The notes under the pieces are model-generated. The model was not told the DNA's origin. It did not search any database and saw nothing but the letters and a program-made list of their open reading frames with translations. From Paracoccaceae bacterium (GTDB lineage Bacteria > Pseudomonadota > Alphaproteobacteria > Rhodobacterales > Rhodobacteraceae): DNA of 10,259 bases. The translations under genes and the position numbers were made by a program. The DNA lies in the NCBI GenBank assembly GCA_013214715.1, contig JABSSB010000059.1, positions 1 to 10,259 of the forward strand, in the 5' to 3' direction. Of the stretch, positions 7,122 through 10,259 are shown piece by piece; position 1 is the first letter of the stretch; every line of letters begins with the position of its first letter.

Positions 7122-8246
7122 TTACTCTTGCCCCCGCGCGGCCAGAACCGCGTCCACGGCCACCCCGGGCCGCACGCGTTGCAACCCTTCGACGATCACG
7201 CTTTCACCTTCCACCAGCCCGTCAAGGACGGTGACCTGAGCGCCTTCGTTCACGCCAAGTTCAACATAGCGCTGTTCGACCAGTTGTTCGCTGTTCACAA
7301 CCAACACGAAATCCCCGCGCTGGTCGCGTTGCACGGCGGCCTGAGGGATCAACAATGCCGACCGCGGCACCGGAGACCGGATGATGACGTTCAGAAAGGA
7401 GCCGTCAAAAATCATTTCTCTTTCGTTTTGGAAGACCGCGCGAACGGATATCGTGCCCGTGGCCGGGTCAACGCGGTTATCCATGAAGACGATCTCTCCT
7501 TCCTCTTCCAGAACGATCCCATTAGGCAACCGTGCAAAGACCGGCGGAGCAAGATCGAGGTTTTCATTGTTGATCACCTCCCGTTCCATCGCCTCCATAA
7601 TGTCGAGAAGGTTCTTTTCCGACAGCGAAAAGCTCACATATATCGGCGAGATGCTGACCACATTCACAAGCGATCCGGATGTCGGACCGACCAATTCGCC
7701 GATGGAGGCGATCGACCGTCCAATGCGGCCGTCAAAGGGCGCTGTCACCTGCGTATAGCTCAGATTCAGTTCGGCCTGCCGTAGCGCCGATTGTGCAGAG
7801 GCCAATTGCGCCTTGGCGACCTGCTCATTGGCGCGGGCCAGGTCAAACTGGCTTTCCGGTGTGGTGCCCCGTTCAAATAGTTCCCGGGTTCGGTTCAATT
7901 CGATCGATGCCAGCTCAAGCTCGGCCTTGGCCCGATCGACCGACGCCACGGCGGCTGCGACGGCGGCCTCGTATTCGTCGGGCTCAATACGGTAGAGAAC
8001 ATCGCCTTGCTTAACCGTGGACCCATCGGCCGCGTCCACATTCTGGATGAAACCCGACACACGGGCCACCAGCTCTACCTTGTCGACAGCTTCGCCCCGA
8101 CCAATGAATTCCACCTCATCGACGATATCGGCCGTGTAAGCTGCGGAAATGGCCACTTTGGGCGCGGCCACCTCTTGAGCAGAGAGTGCGGCCACGGCAA
8201 GCATCAAGACGACACCTGGCCAAATAACACGGGTCAGAAAGAGCAT
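7122..8246 (-). CDS. RND efflux pump periplasmic adaptor subunit (membrane fusion protein)
   Basis: This is the adaptor that links the inner-membrane permease to an outer-membrane channel. The ATG at 8246 gives 374 residues. It places a signal peptide at the N-terminus (basic MLFLTR start, hydrophobic WPGVVLMLAVAALSA, likely cut before QEVAAPK). The frame extends to a GTG at 8297, but that would bury the signal peptide behind 17 polar residues. There is no lipobox cysteine, so it is not lipid-anchored like AcrA. Counting from this ATG, the first half of the lipoyl-like domain is at about 55-85 (VARVSGFIQN, GDVLYRIEP). An alanine- and glutamate-rich alpha-hairpin spans about 86-150. The second lipoyl half contains VTAPFDGRIGRS, and beta-barrel and membrane-proximal domains follow. 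It is the first gene of the pump operon, 3 bases from the permease. Confidence 0.92.
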   Translation of the reverse strand: MLFLTRVIWPGVVLMLAVAALSAQEVAAPKVAISAAYTADIVDEVEFIGRGEAVDKVELVARVSGFIQNVDAADGSTVKQGDVLYRIEPDEYEAAVAAAVASVDRAKAELELASIELNRTRELFERGTTPESQFDLARANEQVAKAQLASAQSALRQAELNLSYTQVTAPFDGRIGRSIASIGELVGPTSGSLVNVVSISPIYVSFSLSEKNLLDIMEAMEREVINNENLDLAPPVFARLPNGIVLEEEGEIVFMDNRVDPATGTISVRAVFQNEREMIFDGSFLNVIIRSPVPRSALLIPQAAVQRDQRGDFVLVVNSEQLVEQRYVELGVNEGAQVTVLDGLVEGESVIVEGLQRVRPGVAVDAVLAARGQE

Positions 8247-8396
8247 GGGCGGGTCCGTCACCTTGAAGAATCGTTGCCCTTCAAAGCTTAATCGCACCCA
8301 GCAGGCTGCGCAAAGGACGGAATGGAGCGGCTTTGTCTTTCAACTTTGCCGCGCTGCGGCTAAGGACAGATGATCCATTTGTGAAAGCAAAACACC
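8247..8396. promoter_or_regulatory. Divergent intergenic region between the pump operon and the deacylase gene
   Basis: These 150 bases must hold the start signals of two divergent units. An imperfect inverted repeat lies at 8344-8364 (CTTTGCCGC, GCT spacer, GCGGCTAAG; one mismatch). It overlaps a weak plus-strand promoter candidate: TTGCCG at 8346-8351 and GATGAT at 8369-8374, 17 bases apart, four of six matches each. It could be an operator or simply a small hairpin. I see no convincing minus-strand promoter. No small gene is evident here. Confidence 0.35.
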
Positions 8397-9368
8397 ATGC
8401 CCGAGCCCGCAATCATCACAAAGCTCGACCTGTCTGAGCTGCAACCGGGACGGCATGATCTGTGGTTCCGCGCCGCCGAAACGGGCATTGGAACGCCGAT
8501 TGATCTGCCAATTGTGGTTTTGAAAGGGTCGCCTGGGCGCTGTGTCTACCTTCAGGCCGGGTTGCATGGCGACGAACTCGCCGGAGTGGCGGTGATCCAT
8601 CATCTGCTCGATGAGCTGGCAGAGGTGCAGCTGAGCGGGACCATCGTCGCGATCCCCTGCGCCAACCCGACAGGAATGCTGGCACATTCACGGCAGGCCC
8701 GCGCCGCCAGCGAAGGGCTGACCCTGACCGATCTGAACCGCGAAATGCCGGGCCAGGCCGACAGCCGTAATCCCAACACGCGCTTTGCCCATGCATTGTG
8801 GGATCGGCTTTATGCAGGTCAGCCGGATGTGTTTCTGGATTTGCACACGATGACCCATGGCAACAATTTCCCGTTCTTCGTCTTTGCGGATCGGAGTGAT
8901 CCGGCGGTGGACCGCCTTGTGCGGCTGGTGCCTGCCGATCAGATCAAGGACGATCCCGGAGAGCCTGGATCGGTTGAAACGGAAATGGTCGCGACCGGTG
9001 TGCCCGCCATGACGCTGGAATTAGGGGCCTCAAAGACATTTGACCCGGACCTGACACGGCGCGGCCTGCAGGCCGTTCGGAACATCCTGATCGATCAGAA
9101 GGTGATTCAAGGCAAACCCGACATGCTGGGCGTGACACCGTTTGCAGGCAGCGAAGAGATCAACATCCGTGCCGCACGGGGGGGATTTGTCGATATGCAT
9201 GTGGCGCTGAACCAACCGGTTGCCCAGGGAACTCTTCTTGCGACCCAGCACAATGCCTTTGGGCATCATCTGGCCGATTACACAGCGCCCGAGGCAGGCC
9301 GCGTTCTGTCCATCGCCACTGACCCGATGCGCGAGCCGGGGGCGCTGCTGGTAAAATTGCTGAAATAG
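8397..9368 (+). CDS. Zinc-dependent deacylase of the succinylglutamate desuccinylase/aspartoacylase (AstE/AspA) family
   Basis: Members of this M14-type family remove acyl groups from N-acyl amino acids or similar amides with a single zinc ion. The 323-residue protein shows the zinc ligands His57 and Glu60 in LQAGLHGDE and His150 in FLDLHTMTHG. DLNREMPG at 112-119 carries the substrate-binding Asn and Arg. The probable catalytic glutamate is Glu208 in MTLELGASKTFD. The C-terminal part, about 255-323, is the beta-rich domain with a biotinyl-like turn (GGFVDMHVALNQPVAQGTLL). There is no signal peptide, so it is cytosolic. It stands alone: it diverges from the pump operon and converges with the CYTH gene, with only 7 bases between the two stops. 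The substrate is not readable. The ectoine-degradation enzyme DoeB and AstE are relatives, but none of their pathway partners is here, so I give no symbol. The Shine-Dalgarno is weak (GAAAG region upstream). Confidence 0.9.
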   Translation: MPEPAIITKLDLSELQPGRHDLWFRAAETGIGTPIDLPIVVLKGSPGRCVYLQAGLHGDELAGVAVIHHLLDELAEVQLSGTIVAIPCANPTGMLAHSRQARAASEGLTLTDLNREMPGQADSRNPNTRFAHALWDRLYAGQPDVFLDLHTMTHGNNFPFFVFADRSDPAVDRLVRLVPADQIKDDPGEPGSVETEMVATGVPAMTLELGASKTFDPDLTRRGLQAVRNILIDQKVIQGKPDMLGVTPFAGSEEINIRAARGGFVDMHVALNQPVAQGTLLATQHNAFGHHLADYTAPEAGRVLSIATDPMREPGALLVKLLK

Positions 9369-9375
9369 CGCACCC

Positions 9376-9849
9376 CTACAGCAGGTCTTCGGCGCGCGAC
9401 ACGGCGAGAGCCTTGTTCTTGTAGCGCTTGTCCTCTGTCACGTCCTGGCCAAACCAGTCCGGCGCGTCAAAGTTGTGGGCGCTTGCTTCATCGGCGAATT
9501 CGACCTCGACACAGGCCAGTGGTCGAAGATGGCCGTCAAACACATCCAACTCATAGCTCAGCCCGCCGGGCAGCGACCCGGTGTATCGGGTTTTCTCAAC
9601 ACGCCGCCCCTCGGTCGCGGGCCAAAGCGTGTCGAACTGCTCTTTGCTCAGGCGGGTTTCGTATTCGTGGCGGGTCATGCCCTCACCGGATTTGATGGTG
9701 AGGAAATAACTGTCATTGGCTTGCCGCAGACGTGCCTCGGACCCATCGGTGGGGTAAGTGATATAGCCTTGCCGGATCACTTGCCGGGCTGCTCCCGACA
9801 GATCGGGAAAGGCGCGCAACAGGAATTTTCGTTCGATTTCCTGACCCAT
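9376..9849 (-). CDS. CYTH-domain (triphosphate tunnel metalloenzyme) protein
   Basis: This is a compact 157-residue protein consisting of one CYTH domain. It opens with EIERKFLL, the ExExK signature (Glu4, Glu6, Lys8). Charged residues that line the tunnel in the family follow in order: Arg40 and Arg42 (EARLRQ), Lys53 (TIKSG), Glu62 and Glu64 (HEYE), Lys86 and Arg88 (EKTRY), Glu100 and Asp102 (YELDVF), Glu115 and Glu117 (VEVEF), and EDKRYKNKALA near the C-terminus. Family members hydrolyse inorganic triphosphate or other triphosphates, or act as class IV adenylate cyclases. The short form resembles the small bacterial tripolyphosphatases such as that of Nitrosomonas, so triphosphatase activity is the best guess. 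Its ATG shares one base with the stop of the upstream ParA-like gene (TAATG), and its Shine-Dalgarno lies inside that gene. Confidence 0.92.
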   Translation of the reverse strand: MGQEIERKFLLRAFPDLSGAARQVIRQGYITYPTDGSEARLRQANDSYFLTIKSGEGMTRHEYETRLSKEQFDTLWPATEGRRVEKTRYTGSLPGGLSYELDVFDGHLRPLACVEVEFADEASAHNFDAPDWFGQDVTEDKRYKNKALAVSRAEDLL

Positions 9850-10259
9850 TACAAACGATCCTTCATCTCATCGTAAAGCGCAGCATAGGCCCGCGACGCA
9901 GGCCGCGTGCGCGCAAAGCTGGCCACAGGTGCGCGATGCACCCCCATCTTTTCCACATCCGCCGCATACGGGATGGCCGAGGCCAGAAACCGCTTGCGAT
10001 GGCTTTTGCGCATACGGGCCATTGTGTCGGAATGCAGTGTCTTGCGTCCTTCGACCATCGAAAATAGGGCGACGAGTTTTTTGCGATCGATTTTGTGTTC
10101 GTCAAAAAAGGTCAGAAGCTGCTCAAACGTGCGTTCAGACAGGGTGGTTGGCACGACAGGCACCACAATTCGGTCAGCGGCCCGAAACACGTTTTCCGAC
10201 AGAGTCGAAATATTCGGCGGGCAATCCAAAAGCACAAAATCATAATCATGATCAATGGC
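9849..10259 (-). CDS. ParA/MinD-family ATPase, C-terminal part (truncated at the window edge)
   Basis: The frame is open to the last base of the window, so the apparent start at 10235 is an internal GTG coding for valine. The visible part is 136 residues. It begins just before the Walker B motif YDFVLLDCPP (visible residues 6-15), which is the ParA/Soj form with Asp12 and the following CPP. Next comes NISTLSENVFRAADRIVVPVVPTTLS, the usual ParA stretch in which nucleotide-binding and dimer residues sit, and then a helical C-terminal half. The deviant Walker A lies beyond the window. ParA-type ATPases position plasmids, chromosomes or cytoplasmic cargo along the nucleoid. No parB or parS-like site is visible, so this looks like an orphan. 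It is coupled by TAATG to the CYTH gene, which is unlike a partition operon and points to some other cargo or a regulatory role. Confidence 0.88.
   Translation of the reverse strand, partial: AIDHDYDFVLLDCPPNISTLSENVFRAADRIVVPVVPTTLSERTFEQLLTFFDEHKIDRKKLVALFSMVEGRKTLHSDTMARMRKSHRKRFLASAIPYAADVEKMGVHRAPVASFARTRPASRAYAALYDEMKDRL
9859..9863 (-). promoter_or_regulatory. Ribosome binding site of the CYTH gene inside the ParA-like gene
   Basis: AAGGA on the minus strand lies 9 bases before the CYTH ATG and within the last codons of the ParA-like gene. Together with the TAATG overlap it suggests re-initiation by ribosomes finishing the upstream gene. Confidence 0.55.

Noticed and set aside
8247..8297. 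GTG start at 8297 for the adaptor gene
   Set aside because: It would place 17 polar residues ahead of a clear signal peptide. The ATG at 8246 gives a normal secreted N-terminus.
9361..9380. Terminator between the convergent deacylase and CYTH genes
   Set aside because: Only 7 bases separate the stops and no stable hairpin with a T-run is visible there.

Overview
The window is GC-rich and densely coded. Its genes look like those of an alphaproteobacterium, most likely a marine Rhodobacterales (Roseobacter-type) chromosome. This is inferred from protein character, codon use and gene neighbours, and no rRNA or tRNA is present to confirm it. Nine complete protein genes and two edge-truncated ones cover nearly everything. 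I see no tRNA, rRNA, CRISPR array, insertion sequence or prophage gene.

Layout. (1) Positions 3-2416, plus strand: the 3' part of a P-loop-type ATPase of unknown role, then metA (homoserine O-acyltransferase, first committed step of methionine synthesis), then a membrane-anchored alpha/beta hydrolase whose start lies inside the metA end. (2) Positions 2464-3940, plus strand: a class I polyphosphate kinase 2, overlapped by a TetR-family regulator with a WHG-type C-terminal domain. (3) Positions 3946-4007: a two-unit REP/BIME-like inverted repeat that fills the gap between two convergent genes and supplies the stop codon of the one on the right. (4) Positions 4002-8246, minus strand: a two-gene efflux operon of periplasmic adaptor then RND permease (HAE-1 type), with no outer-membrane channel gene. 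(5) Positions 8247-8396: a divergent intergenic region. (6) Positions 8397-9368, plus strand: a zinc-dependent deacylase of the AstE/aspartoacylase family. (7) Positions 9376-10259, minus strand: an orphan ParA-family ATPase (cut by the window edge) translationally coupled to a small CYTH/triphosphate-tunnel enzyme.

How the genes fit together. Most of this is core metabolism and housekeeping of familiar families. The adaptor and permease form one pump. The TetR regulator, tail-to-tail with the pump, could control it or ppk2. PPK2 and the CYTH enzyme both handle polyphosphate or triphosphate chemistry, and the ParA-CYTH coupling is the least explained pairing. I found no convincing wholly new system. 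The best leads are the REP-like element that ends the pump gene, the ParA-CYTH pair, and the unknown ATPase next to metA.
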